A stretch of 64,000 bases of DNA from Streptomyces sp. NRRL S-337. Its GTDB lineage: Bacteria > Actinomycetota > Actinomycetes > Streptomycetales > Streptomycetaceae. The notes under the pieces are model-generated. The model did not search any database. It saw nothing but the letters and a program-made list of their open reading frames with translations, and was not told the DNA's origin. Positions 27,275 through 35,646 of the stretch are shown here, piece after piece (position 1 is the first letter of the stretch; the number at the start of each line of letters is the position of its first letter). The position numbers and the translations under genes were made by a program. The stretch spans positions 140,917-204,916 of the forward strand of contig NZ_JOIX01000005.1 in the NCBI RefSeq assembly GCF_000720175.1, written 5' to 3'.

Positions 27275-28429
27275 ATGCATCCCACCACCTCTCCCCGCAT
27301 CGCGATCATCGGAGCCGGCCCCGGCGGGCTGACCTGCGCCCGGGTGCTCCAGCGGCACGGCCTGCCGGTCACCGTCCTCGACCGGGACGCCTCCGCCGGG
27401 GCCCGGCCGCAGGGCGGCACCCTGGACCTGCACGCGGCCACCGGCCAGACGGCGTTGCGCACGGCCGGTCTGTACGAGGAGTTCGCCGCCCTCGCCCGCC
27501 CCGAAGGGCAGGAGATGCGGCTCTACGGCCGCGACGCCACCCTGCTCTTCCGGCACGCCCCGGCCGCGGACGTGACCGAGCGCCCCGAGATCGACCGGGG
27601 GGAGTTGCGCCGGCTGCTGCTGGACTCCCTGACGCCCGGCACCGTCCGCTGGGGCCACTACCTGCGCGCGCTGCACCCGCTGGGCGACGGCCGCCACAAG
27701 GCGGAATTCGACGACGGCCACACCGAGGAGTTCGACCTGGTCATCGGCGCCGACGGCGCCTGGTCGCGGGTCCGCCCGCTGCTCTCCGACGCCACCCCGC
27801 ACTACTCCGGCGTCACCTTCGTCGAGTTCTGCTTCGACGACGCCGACGCCCGCCACCCCGCGATCGCCCACCTGGTCGGCGGCGGCAGCATGATGGCGTC
27901 CGCCGCCGACCGGGCGCTGATCGTCCAGCGCAACAGCCGCGGCCACCTCCGCGGTTACGCCGCCTTCCGGGGCTCGGAGGACTGGGCCCTGGAGGCCGGG
28001 GTGGCGATGACGGACACCGGGGCGGTACGGGCCGCGCTGCTCGGCCGGTTCGCCGGCTGGGACGACCGGCTGCTGGCGCTGCTGACGGACAACGACGGCG
28101 GATTCGTCAACCGGCCGCTGTTCGCCCTGCCGGTGCCGCACACCTGGGCGCACACCCCGGGCGTGACGCTGCTCGGCGACGCGGCCCACCTCATGACGCC
28201 GTTCTCCGGCATGGGTGCCAACCTCGCCATGCTCGACGGCAGCGAACTCGCCCTGGCCCTCGTCCGGCACCCCGACCGGGACGCGGCACTGCGCGCCTAC
28301 GAGGCCGTGATGCTGCCCCGCTCGGCCGATGCCGCCGAGGGGGCGGCCCGCGGCCTGGCCAACGCCCTCGCCCCGGACGCCCCGCAGGGCTCGCTGCGCC
28401 ACCTGCGGACGATGGCCGGCGACGCCTAG
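27275..28429 (+). CDS. FAD-dependent aromatic-hydroxylase-type monooxygenase
   Basis: 384 residues. N-terminal dinucleotide fold (IAIIGAGPGGLTCARVLQRH), DG motif (DLVIGADGAWSRVRPLL) and GD motif (GVTLLGDAAHLMTPFSGMGA) define a group A flavoprotein monooxygenase of the TetX/hydroxylase type. Substrate unknown; TetX-like enzymes can inactivate tetracyclines but nothing here proves that. The ATG at 27275 is preceded by the operator at 27228-27248; the ATG at 27257 is an alternative start. Confidence 0.82.
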   Translation: MHPTTSPRIAIIGAGPGGLTCARVLQRHGLPVTVLDRDASAGARPQGGTLDLHAATGQTALRTAGLYEEFAALARPEGQEMRLYGRDATLLFRHAPAADVTERPEIDRGELRRLLLDSLTPGTVRWGHYLRALHPLGDGRHKAEFDDGHTEEFDLVIGADGAWSRVRPLLSDATPHYSGVTFVEFCFDDADARHPAIAHLVGGGSMMASAADRALIVQRNSRGHLRGYAAFRGSEDWALEAGVAMTDTGAVRAALLGRFAGWDDRLLALLTDNDGGFVNRPLFALPVPHTWAHTPGVTLLGDAAHLMTPFSGMGANLAMLDGSELALALVRHPDRDAALRAYEAVMLPRSADAAEGAARGLANALAPDAPQGSLRHLRTMAGDA

Positions 28430-28536
28430 CGGTTCGACGCCCGGTGTGCGGAGCTCCGGTTGCGGCCCCCGCCCGCCCGTCGGACGATCGGCAGCGTACG
28501 GACAGCGACCGGCACCGCACGGAGACGGAACCCACC

Positions 28537-29301
28537 GTGAAGATCACCGAGCCCACCCCCGGCGCGCCCTGCTGGGTGGAGCTGGGCACCTCGGACGTCG
28601 ACGCCGCCAAGGTCTACTACCGCGAGGTCTTCGGCTGGCGCGCGGAAACCGACCTGCGCCCGGAGGCCGGCGGGTACACCGTCTTCCTGCTGGGCGCCGC
28701 CCCGGTCGCCGCGGTGACCGCGCTCTACGCCCCCGGCCAGCCGACCGCCTGGACCGTCTCGTTCGCGACCCGGGACGCCGATGCGCTGGCCGTGGCGGTC
28801 ACCGAGGCCGGCGGGCGGCAGCTGGTGGCACCGATGGACGTCTTCCAGCAGGGCCGCTTCGCGGTGCTGGCGGACCCGGAGGGCGCGCTGTTCTCGGTGT
28901 GGCAGGCCCGGGACTTCCCCGGCGCGGCGCTGCTCAACGCGCCCGGTTCGCTGGGCTGGGTGGAGCTGGCCACCCGCGACGAGGAGGCCGCCAAGCACTT
29001 CTACACCCGGGTCTTCGGCTGGACCGTGGGCACCCACGAGGACTATCCGCAGTGGGGGATCGACGGCGCCGACTTCGGCGGGCTGAGCGCGCTGGACGAG
29101 TTCTACCCGGACGACGTGCGGGCGCACTGGCTGCCGTACTTCGCCGTCGCCGACGTCGACGACACCGCGGCCCGGGCCGCGGAGTCCGGCGGGATGCTGC
29201 TGGTGCCTCCCACGGACGTGCCCGAGGGCCCGCGGATCGCGGTGGTCCGGGACCCGCAGGGGGCCTCCTTCGGCATCCACCGCGCGGGCACCGAAGGCTG
29301 A
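28537..29301 (+). CDS. Two-domain VOC (glyoxalase-like) protein
   Basis: 254 residues from GTG. Two vicinal-oxygen-chelate modules: the first from PCWVELGTSDVDAAKVYYRE, the second from LGWVELATRDEEAAKHFYTR, each with the DPEGALFSVWQ / DPQGASFGIHR closing strand. Such tandem proteins are common in Streptomyces and of unknown substrate. It lies 107 nt after the monooxygenase and resembles the gene at 41722. Confidence 0.78.
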   Translation: MKITEPTPGAPCWVELGTSDVDAAKVYYREVFGWRAETDLRPEAGGYTVFLLGAAPVAAVTALYAPGQPTAWTVSFATRDADALAVAVTEAGGRQLVAPMDVFQQGRFAVLADPEGALFSVWQARDFPGAALLNAPGSLGWVELATRDEEAAKHFYTRVFGWTVGTHEDYPQWGIDGADFGGLSALDEFYPDDVRAHWLPYFAVADVDDTAARAAESGGMLLVPPTDVPEGPRIAVVRDPQGASFGIHRAGTEG

Positions 29302-29415
29302 CCGTCACACGATCGGCGGCCTGTTCGTCGTTTCACCACATTTCTGGGGCAGTTTGCGCGTAATGTCCACTTCGCACCAATGGGTGGCATCGCGCGTCAA
29401 GAACAGGAGACCCCC

Positions 29416-29841
29416 ATGTCCACGACCGAATTCCTCGCGGTCCGCGGCAGAAAGCTCGCAGCCGGCGCGGGCACACTGACCACGGCGCTCGCCCTCGGAG
29501 CGACGCTGTCCGCCATGGCTCCGGCCCAGGCGGCGCCCGGCCCGACCGCCAAACCGTACGGCGTCGTCACGACCAAGAAGGGCCTGAGCGAGCGTCAGTA
29601 CCCCAGCACCGACGCGTCGGTGAAGGGCTACCTCCGGCACCGTGCCCAGGTCAACCTGGTGTGCAAGGTCCGCACCCAGCCCGTCGCCGGCAACAGTGTC
29701 TGGTACCTGACCGGCGAGGGGCGCGGAACCTGGGTCGCGGCGAAGTACGTGACCAACAACGGCTCCGTCAAGTACTGCAAGGAAGTGCAGCGCGGCCGGA
29801 TCGCGCCCCACAACAACGCGGCCAAGCACGCCGTGGGCTGA
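29416..29841 (+). CDS. Secreted SH3-like small protein
   Basis: 141 residues. Signal peptide ~1-41 ending AQAAP. The mature part (GVVTTKKGLSERQYPSTDAS ... WVAAKYVTNNGSVKYC, in part) looks like a bacterial SH3 domain, with two cysteines (in VCKV and KYCKE) that could form a disulfide. AGGAGA lies 7 nt before the ATG. A TAATGT at 29361 could be its -10 element. Likely cell-wall-associated; function unknown. Confidence 0.68.
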   Translation: MSTTEFLAVRGRKLAAGAGTLTTALALGATLSAMAPAQAAPGPTAKPYGVVTTKKGLSERQYPSTDASVKGYLRHRAQVNLVCKVRTQPVAGNSVWYLTGEGRGTWVAAKYVTNNGSVKYCKEVQRGRIAPHNNAAKHAVG

Positions 29842-29972
29842 TGGCGCCCGGCACCCAGGCCCGGTCCGGTACCCGCAGGTGCCGCACCGGGCCTTCGTGC
29901 GCCGGTGGCGGGCGCGCCTGCCCGGCAGAACGTGCGGCAGGCCCGTACCGCGGTCACGCTCTTCCGAATTTC

Positions 29973-29990
29973 TGCAACAAGTTCTACTGT
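29973..29990 (+). promoter_or_regulatory. KstR-type box overlapping a -10 element
   Basis: TGCAACAAGTTCTA (29973-29986) matches exactly the recalled mycobacterial KstR pattern TnnAACnnGTTnnA. It overlaps a likely -10 element TACTGT (29985-29990), so binding would block transcription of the acyl-CoA dehydrogenase gene starting at 30077. KstR represses steroid-catabolic genes. No kstR gene is in the window. Confidence 0.6.
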
Positions 29991-30076
29991 GCCCCCGATC
30001 CGTGAACCGACGGCCCGTCAGAAACGCGGCGGTCCGCCGGCCGGACGACCGGACTGCCGGACGATCTGGAGGGGCC

Positions 30077-31264
30077 GTGCACCTCGAATACACCCCCGAG
30101 CAACAGCAGTTGCGCGCCGAGCTGCGCACCTACTTCGCCGAACTGGTGCCGGACCACGCCTACGCCATGGGTGCCCCCCTCGCCGACCCCGCCGAGCAGA
30201 AGCGCTTCTACCGCGCGACCATCCGCCGCCTCGGCGCCGACGGCTGGCTCGGCGTCGGCTGGCCCCGGGAGTTCGGCGGGCGCGGGATGACCCCGATGGA
30301 ACAGTTCATCTTCTTCGACGAGGCCGCCCAGGCCGGCGTCCCGCTGCCGCTGATGGCGCTCAACACCGTCGGACCGACGCTGATGCAGTTCGGCACCGAG
30401 GAGCAGAAGGCGTACTTCCTGCCGCGCGTCCTCTCCGGGGAGCTCGACTTCGCCATCGGCTACAGCGAGCCCGAAGCCGGCACGGACCTGGCCGCGCTGA
30501 AGACCAGGGCCGTACGCGACGGTGACACCTACGTCGTCAACGGCCAGAAGATCTGGACCACCAACGGCGACACCGCCGACTGGGTGTGGCTGGCCGTCCG
30601 TACCGATCCCGACGCGCCACCGCACAAGGGCATCACCATCCTCCTCGTGCCGACCTCCGACCCCGGCTACTCCTGCACCCTGATCAACACCCTCGCCTCG
30701 CACGACACCACGGCGAGCTACTACGAGAACATCCGCGTCCCCCTCTCGCGCCGCGTCGGCGAGGAGAACAAGGGCTGGCGGCTGATCACCAACCAGCTCA
30801 ACCACGAACGCGTCACGCTCGCCGCCCACGGCACCATGGCCATCCGCGCCCTGCACGACGTGCAGCGCTGGGCCATGAAGACCAAGCTCGCCGACGGCCG
30901 CCGCGTCGTGGACCTGCCCTGGGTCCGCCGCCGCCTCGCGCAGACCCACACCAGGCTGGACGCCATGAAGCTCCTCAACTGGCGCATGGTGAACGCCCTC
31001 CAGGAAGGCACGCTCACCCCGCAGGACGCCTCCGCGGTCAAGGTCTACGGCTCCGAGGCGCGGCGGGACGCCTACGCCTGGCTCATGGAGGTCGTCGCCG
31101 CTGCGGGCGCCCTCAAGAAGGGCTCGGCGGGCGCCGTGCTCCACGGCGAACTGGAACGCGGCTACCGCTCCGCGGTGATCTTCACCTTCGGCGGCGGCAA
31201 CAACGAGATCCAGCGCGAGATCATCGCCTGGATCGGCCTGGGGATGCCACGGGTACGGCGTTAG
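30077..31264 (+). CDS. Acyl-CoA dehydrogenase, FadE26/ChsE4-like
   Basis: 395 residues from GTG (GGAGGGG 2-8 nt upstream). Acyl-CoA dehydrogenase with AIGYSEPEAGTDLAALKTRA (FAD/substrate loop), VNGQKIWTTNGDTADWVWLA, and a C-terminal TFGGGNNEIQREIIAWIGLG. N- and C-termini closely resemble mycobacterial FadE26 (ChsE4), which dehydrogenates the steroid C26-CoA side chain as an alpha2beta2 enzyme with FadE27. The FadE27-type partner is not in the window. A KstR-type box lies in the promoter. First gene of a run with an MpaB-type oxygenase and a kinase. Confidence 0.8.
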   Translation: MHLEYTPEQQQLRAELRTYFAELVPDHAYAMGAPLADPAEQKRFYRATIRRLGADGWLGVGWPREFGGRGMTPMEQFIFFDEAAQAGVPLPLMALNTVGPTLMQFGTEEQKAYFLPRVLSGELDFAIGYSEPEAGTDLAALKTRAVRDGDTYVVNGQKIWTTNGDTADWVWLAVRTDPDAPPHKGITILLVPTSDPGYSCTLINTLASHDTTASYYENIRVPLSRRVGEENKGWRLITNQLNHERVTLAAHGTMAIRALHDVQRWAMKTKLADGRRVVDLPWVRRRLAQTHTRLDAMKLLNWRMVNALQEGTLTPQDASAVKVYGSEARRDAYAWLMEVVAAAGALKKGSAGAVLHGELERGYRSAVIFTFGGGNNEIQREIIAWIGLGMPRVRR

Positions 31265-31267
31265 CCT
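31262..31267 (+). promoter_or_regulatory. -10-like element before the MpaB-type gene
   Basis: TAGCCT ends 6 nt before the GTG at 31274 and no SD is present; the element overlaps the stop of the dehydrogenase. Suggests a leaderless internal transcript in addition to read-through. Confidence 0.4.
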
Positions 31268-31273
31268 GACGCC

Positions 31274-32176
31274 GTGGACACCCCTCCCGCAGGTGACCCC
31301 GGACTCTTCGGACCCTCGTCGGTGACCTGGCAGATGCACGGTGACCCGCTGATGTGGATCGCCGGGATCCGCGCGCTCTACCTTCAGGCGCTGTACCCCC
31401 GCGCGGTGCGGGGCGTCCTGCAGAACTCGGACTTCCGGCGCGACGCCTGGGGCCGGCTCATGCGCACCGCGAACTTCGTCGGCACGACGACGTACGGCAC
31501 CACCGACGCCGCCGAACGTGCCGGTGCCGCGGTCCGCGGACTGCACCGGAGGCTGACCGCCACCGACCCGGCCACCGGCGGGCGGTACCGCATCGACGAG
31601 CCGGAGCTGCTGCTGTGGGTGCACTGCGCCGAGGTCGACTCCTACCTCCAGGTGCTGCGCCGCTCCGGCTGTCCGCTCACCGACGCCCAGGCCGACGCCT
31701 ACCTGCGCGAACAGCGGGAGAGCGGCCGGCTGGTCGGGCTGGATCCGGCGCGGGTCCCCGCGGGCCGCGCCGCGCTCGCCGCGTACTTCGCACGGGTCCG
31801 GCCCCTGCTCGCGGCGACCCCCGAGGCCCGCGAGGTGGAGGCGTTCCTGCGCCGTCCGCCGGTGCCCGCCGTGTTCGTCCCGGCCCGCGCGGTGCTCTGG
31901 CCGTGGGTCGCCCACCTCGCCTACGGCGCCCTCCCGGCGTACGCCCACCGGCTCTACGGGCGCCCGGCGCCGCCGCCCGCCACCGTCACCCGCCGTCTGC
32001 GCGCCACCGGCCGCCTGCTTCGCGCCATTCCGCCCACCGTCCGCTGGCAGCTGCCGCCCCGGCACATCCTGCGTGCCGTCGCACGACTCGGGCCCGACAC
32101 CCGCCCGTCGGCCTACAAGCTCCGCCGCGCCGCCGCCATACTGGACGGGCAGGGGGAGCGGCGCGATTGGCCGTGA
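31274..32176 (+). CDS. MpaB/Lcp-family (DUF2236) oxygenase
   Basis: 300 residues, soluble helical protein. Signatures of the DUF2236 heme-oxygenase family: TWQMHGDPLMWIAGIRALYL, FVGTTTYGTTDAAERAGAAV and the LLLWVHCAEVDSYL helix whose His is the likely heme ligand. Relatives include MpaB (oxidative cleavage of the farnesyl chain of a mycophenolate intermediate) and rubber oxygenase Lcp. An isoprenoid substrate would fit the neighbouring FadE26-like gene (9 nt upstream), but this is inference. Confidence 0.78.
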   Translation: MDTPPAGDPGLFGPSSVTWQMHGDPLMWIAGIRALYLQALYPRAVRGVLQNSDFRRDAWGRLMRTANFVGTTTYGTTDAAERAGAAVRGLHRRLTATDPATGGRYRIDEPELLLWVHCAEVDSYLQVLRRSGCPLTDAQADAYLREQRESGRLVGLDPARVPAGRAALAAYFARVRPLLAATPEAREVEAFLRRPPVPAVFVPARAVLWPWVAHLAYGALPAYAHRLYGRPAPPPATVTRRLRATGRLLRAIPPTVRWQLPPRHILRAVARLGPDTRPSAYKLRRAAAILDGQGERRDWP

Positions 32177-32203
32177 GGGCGGGGACGGGGGCGGCGACAG
32201 ACG

Positions 32204-34147
32204 ATGGCGGAGAACCGGCTGATCCAGGGGCGGTACCGGCTGCTCGGCACCATCGGGCGCGGCGGCATGGGCGAGGTCTGGCGGGCCCGCGACGAAGCAC
32301 TGGGCCGGCAGATCGCCGTCAAGTGCCTCAAGCCGCTGGGGCCCCGGCACGAGCCGGAGTTCCTCGACGTCCTGCGCGAGCGCTTCCGCCGCGAGGCCCG
32401 GGTCGCGGCCGCCCTCCAGCACCGCGGCATCACCGTCGTCCACGACTTCGGCGAGGACCAGGGCACCCTCTTCCTCGTCATGGAGCTGCTGACCGGCCGC
32501 AACCTCAGCCAGCTGCTCGACGACAACCGGCGCCAGCCGCTGCCCGTCCCGGACGTCATCGACATCGCCGAACAGGTCACCGCCGCCCTCGCCTACACCC
32601 ACGGGCAGGCCGTGGTGCACCGCGACCTGAAGCCGGCGAACATCGTCCGCACCGCCGACGGCACGGTCAAGATCTGTGACTTCGGCATCGCCCGGCTGGG
32701 CCACGACATCGGTTTCACCGCCCGGCTCACCGGCACCGGCGTCGCGATGGGCAGCCCGCACTACATGTCGCCCGAGCAGATCGGCGCGCATCCCGTCGAC
32801 CACCGCAGCGATCTGTACTCCCTCGGCTGCGTGCTGTACGAACTCGCCACCGGCGTCCCGCCGTTCGACCTCGGTGACGCCTGGGCGGTGCTCGTCGGAC
32901 ACCGGGACACCGCGCCGACCCCGCCGCGCTCCCTCCGCCCCGACCTGCCCGCGGCCTACGAGCGGATCATGCTCCAGCTGCTCGCCAAGGACCCCGACGA
33001 GCGGCCCCGCGACGCCGACGACCTGGCCAAACGCCTCGCCGACGCGCGCCAGGACCCCGGCGCCACCGCCCCGGCCCTGCCGCCCTGGACCGCCGGCATC
33101 ACCCCCGGTTCACCGGCCGGCCCCGCCCACCGCCCGCCCCGCTCGGTACCGAGCCGCGCCGGCACGGTCCTCACCGACGCCTGGACCGGCGGCGGCGACC
33201 CCCGGTCCGGCGACGCCGCCGTGGCCGCCGGGATCGCCAGCCCGGCACCCCCGGACGACCGCCGCACCGCCCTCGCCGCCCGTCTGGCGGCCGGCCGGGC
33301 CCTGGGCGAGGACGGCCGGTACTTCGAGGCCCACCAGATCTACGCCGAGGTGCTGGCCGCCCAGGAACGCACCCTGGGACCCGACCACCCCGACACCCTC
33401 GACTGCCGTCACCACCTCGCCCGCAACCTCGGCCGGCTGGGCCGGCTGGAGGACTGCCGGGCCATGACGTGGGACGTGGCCGCAGCGCGCGCCCGGGTCC
33501 TCGGAGCCCGCCACCCCGACACCCTCACCACCTGCTACGAACTCGGCCATGTCCTCGGCCGGCTGGGCAAGTGGCCCGAGGCGCTGCGTACCTACCAGGA
33601 GGTGGCGGCGGCCCGTACGGCCGCGCTCGGCCCCGACCACCCCGAGACCCTCGACGCCCGCTCCGAGGTCGCCATCGGCCTCGGCAGGCTCGGCCGCAGC
33701 GCCGAGGCGCTGATGCTCTACCACGACCTGGTCGCCGCCCGCACCCGCACCCAGGGCGACGACGACCCGGACACCCTGCGCGCCCGGCACGGCCTCGGCG
33801 TCAACCTCGGGCGGCTGGGCCGCTGGCCGGAGGCGCTCGCCGAGGCCAAGGAGGTGGCCGCGGCCCGCGAGCGGGTGCTCGGCCCCGACCACCCCGACAC
33901 GCTGGTCAGCCTCCGGGAGACCGCCGTGGCCCTCGGCTGGCTGGGCCGCTGGGACGACGCGCTGGACCGCTACCGCCGGGTCGCCGACGCCCGCACCCGG
34001 GCGCTGGGCGCCGCCCACCCCGACACCCTGGCCAGCCAGAGCGACCTCGCCCAGTGCCTGGAACAACTCGGCCGCCAGGACGAGGCGGCCGCCCTGCACC
34101 GCCGGATCGCCGCCCTCCGACGGGAGCGCGCGGCGCACCGCCCCTAG
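32204..34147 (+). CDS. Soluble Ser/Thr protein kinase with TPR repeats
   Basis: 647 residues. Kinase domain ~10-285: Gly-loop GRGGMGEVW (18-26), Lys40 in IAVK, HRDLKPAN (Asp141), DFG (159-161) and MGSPHYMSPEQ. After a Pro-rich linker, residues ~365-640 contain about six kinesin-light-chain-type TPRs with LGPDHPDTLxxR patterns. No transmembrane segment, unlike PknB. It starts 27 nt after the MpaB-type gene, so it is probably co-expressed with catabolic genes; target unknown. Confidence 0.87.
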   Translation: MAENRLIQGRYRLLGTIGRGGMGEVWRARDEALGRQIAVKCLKPLGPRHEPEFLDVLRERFRREARVAAALQHRGITVVHDFGEDQGTLFLVMELLTGRNLSQLLDDNRRQPLPVPDVIDIAEQVTAALAYTHGQAVVHRDLKPANIVRTADGTVKICDFGIARLGHDIGFTARLTGTGVAMGSPHYMSPEQIGAHPVDHRSDLYSLGCVLYELATGVPPFDLGDAWAVLVGHRDTAPTPPRSLRPDLPAAYERIMLQLLAKDPDERPRDADDLAKRLADARQDPGATAPALPPWTAGITPGSPAGPAHRPPRSVPSRAGTVLTDAWTGGGDPRSGDAAVAAGIASPAPPDDRRTALAARLAAGRALGEDGRYFEAHQIYAEVLAAQERTLGPDHPDTLDCRHHLARNLGRLGRLEDCRAMTWDVAAARARVLGARHPDTLTTCYELGHVLGRLGKWPEALRTYQEVAAARTAALGPDHPETLDARSEVAIGLGRLGRSAEALMLYHDLVAARTRTQGDDDPDTLRARHGLGVNLGRLGRWPEALAEAKEVAAARERVLGPDHPDTLVSLRETAVALGWLGRWDDALDRYRRVADARTRALGAAHPDTLASQSDLAQCLEQLGRQDEAAALHRRIAALRRERAAHRP

Positions 34148-34155
34148 CGGGCCGC

Positions 34156-35466
34156 TCAGTCGTCCGGCGTCACCCGGTAGAGCACCGTGCCGTGCGCCGG
34201 CACGTCGTGCGCCACGATGTCCCCGTCGCTGTGCCCGCGGTGACCGGTGACCAGATCGTGCAGCCGGTACGAGGACGCCTCCGGCAGCCCGGCCGCGCCC
34301 GCGGTGATCGCCAGCGTGCGCGGCGCGTCAGCGGAGTTGAACAGCGCCACCGCCCGGTCGCCGTTCTTCAGCGGCTTGGCCAGGACGGCCGAGTGGTCGT
34401 CCTGCGCGACGATGCGGCCCTGGACCCCCAGCGGATCCTGGTCGACGGCGATGACGTGCGCGTTCCCCAGCACCGCGCGGGCCTGCGGGGAGAGCTTTCC
34501 GAGGTCCGTACTGGAGATCAGCGGCGCCGCCATCATCGCCCACAGCGACATCTGGCTCTGCATCTCGTCCCGGCTGAGCCCCGAGTCCCCGGCCAGCAGG
34601 AAGTCCGGGTCGTTCCACCGTCCGGGGCGCTGCAGATCGGCGAGGTTCGCGTTGTAGTGGAAGTTGTAGACGATGGAGGACCACTTGGCGTCCGGGGTGC
34701 TCTGCTGCAACGCCACGTCCCTGCCGCCCCGCCACAGGTTCCCCAGTTCGGACGACCAGCCGATGACCCGGTGCCAGACGCCGTCGCCGTCGAACTGGAA
34801 GTAGGCCGGCGCGGACACGGAGAAGGTGATCGGCCGGCCGCTGGCCCGCAGCGCGCGGCTCATCTGCCCGTACAGGTCCCGGTAGGTCTCCTCCTTGCTG
34901 TGTCCCGGCGTGGTGGGCACGTTGCAGCCGTCCGCCTTGACGTAGTCCACCTGCCAGCTCGCGAACAGCTTCGCGTCCTCGGCGAAGTGGCCGAGACTGC
35001 CCGGGTACTTCTCACAGGTGAGCGTGCCGACGTCCTCGTAGATCCCGAACTTCAGTCCCAGGGCGTGCAGTTGCTGCCCCAGGTAGGCCATGCCGTGCGG
35101 GAACTTCACCGGGTCCGGCAGCAGCTCGCCCTGGGGGCCGCGCTGCTTGGCCATCCAGCAGTCGTCGACGGTGACCGTTCGGTAGCCCTTGTGCGCCAGC
35201 CCCGAACGGACCAGTGCCCGCGCGTTGTCGAGCACCACCTTCTCGTCGACGTGGCAGGTGTAGTACGACCAGTTGTTCCAGCCCATCGGGGGAGTGGGGG
35301 CCAGGTTCGGGTACGGGCCGGCGGCGTGCGCCGAGTCGGACGCGCGGCCGGGGCCGGGGGCGGCGGAGGCGGGCGCCGGGGAGGCCAGCAGCCCGGCCGA
35401 ACAGGCGGCGACGGCGGTGAGTCCGGCGACGGTGCGGCCGATGCGGGGTACCGAAGGACGGGACAC
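34156..35466 (-). CDS. Secreted GH27 alpha-galactosidase
   Basis: 436 residues. Signal peptide ~1-36 (VAACSAGLLASPAPASAAP). The catalytic barrel starts LAPTPPMGWNNWSYYTCHVD; the nucleophile is Asp179 in YVKADGC and the acid/base lies in RWNDPDFLLAG. A C-terminal beta domain follows from ~350. Releases terminal alpha-galactose; alpha-N-acetylgalactosaminidase or arabinopyranosidase activity are alternatives in the family. A good promoter lies at 35542-35570. The 3' end converges with the kinase gene only 8 nt away. Confidence 0.88.
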   Translation of the reverse strand: MSRPSVPRIGRTVAGLTAVAACSAGLLASPAPASAAPGPGRASDSAHAAGPYPNLAPTPPMGWNNWSYYTCHVDEKVVLDNARALVRSGLAHKGYRTVTVDDCWMAKQRGPQGELLPDPVKFPHGMAYLGQQLHALGLKFGIYEDVGTLTCEKYPGSLGHFAEDAKLFASWQVDYVKADGCNVPTTPGHSKEETYRDLYGQMSRALRASGRPITFSVSAPAYFQFDGDGVWHRVIGWSSELGNLWRGGRDVALQQSTPDAKWSSIVYNFHYNANLADLQRPGRWNDPDFLLAGDSGLSRDEMQSQMSLWAMMAAPLISSTDLGKLSPQARAVLGNAHVIAVDQDPLGVQGRIVAQDDHSAVLAKPLKNGDRAVALFNSADAPRTLAITAGAAGLPEASSYRLHDLVTGHRGHSDGDIVAHDVPAHGTVLYRVTPDD

Positions 35467-35541
35467 GGGGTCACCTCACGGGTGTGCGGGACGGCCTGAC
35501 GGGGGGACAGCCGGGGCGGTGCCGAGGTGGAGCACGGCCGG

Positions 35542-35570
35542 ACGCTAGGAGCAGCCCCGGACCCGGTCAA
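35542..35570 (-). promoter_or_regulatory. Housekeeping promoter of the alpha-galactosidase
   Basis: On the minus strand TTGACC (35570-35565), 17-nt spacer, TAGCGT (35547-35542): a textbook HrdB-type promoter, ~76 nt before the start codon at 35466. Confidence 0.65.
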
Positions 35571-35646
35571 GAAGCCGCACCGGCCTGAGTGGAGGTTTCA
35601 GCCGCGTGCACCTGGCCCCCGCGATCACCGCGTGCTACCAAGGGGC

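Noticed and set aside
27275..28429. Tetracycline-destructase (tetX) gene symbol
   Set aside because: Only general group A flavoprotein motifs are visible; substrate cannot be inferred.
29984..32902. Long minus-strand frame opposite the dehydrogenase, oxygenase and kinase genes
   Set aside because: All three plus-strand genes carry clear family motifs; this frame has none.
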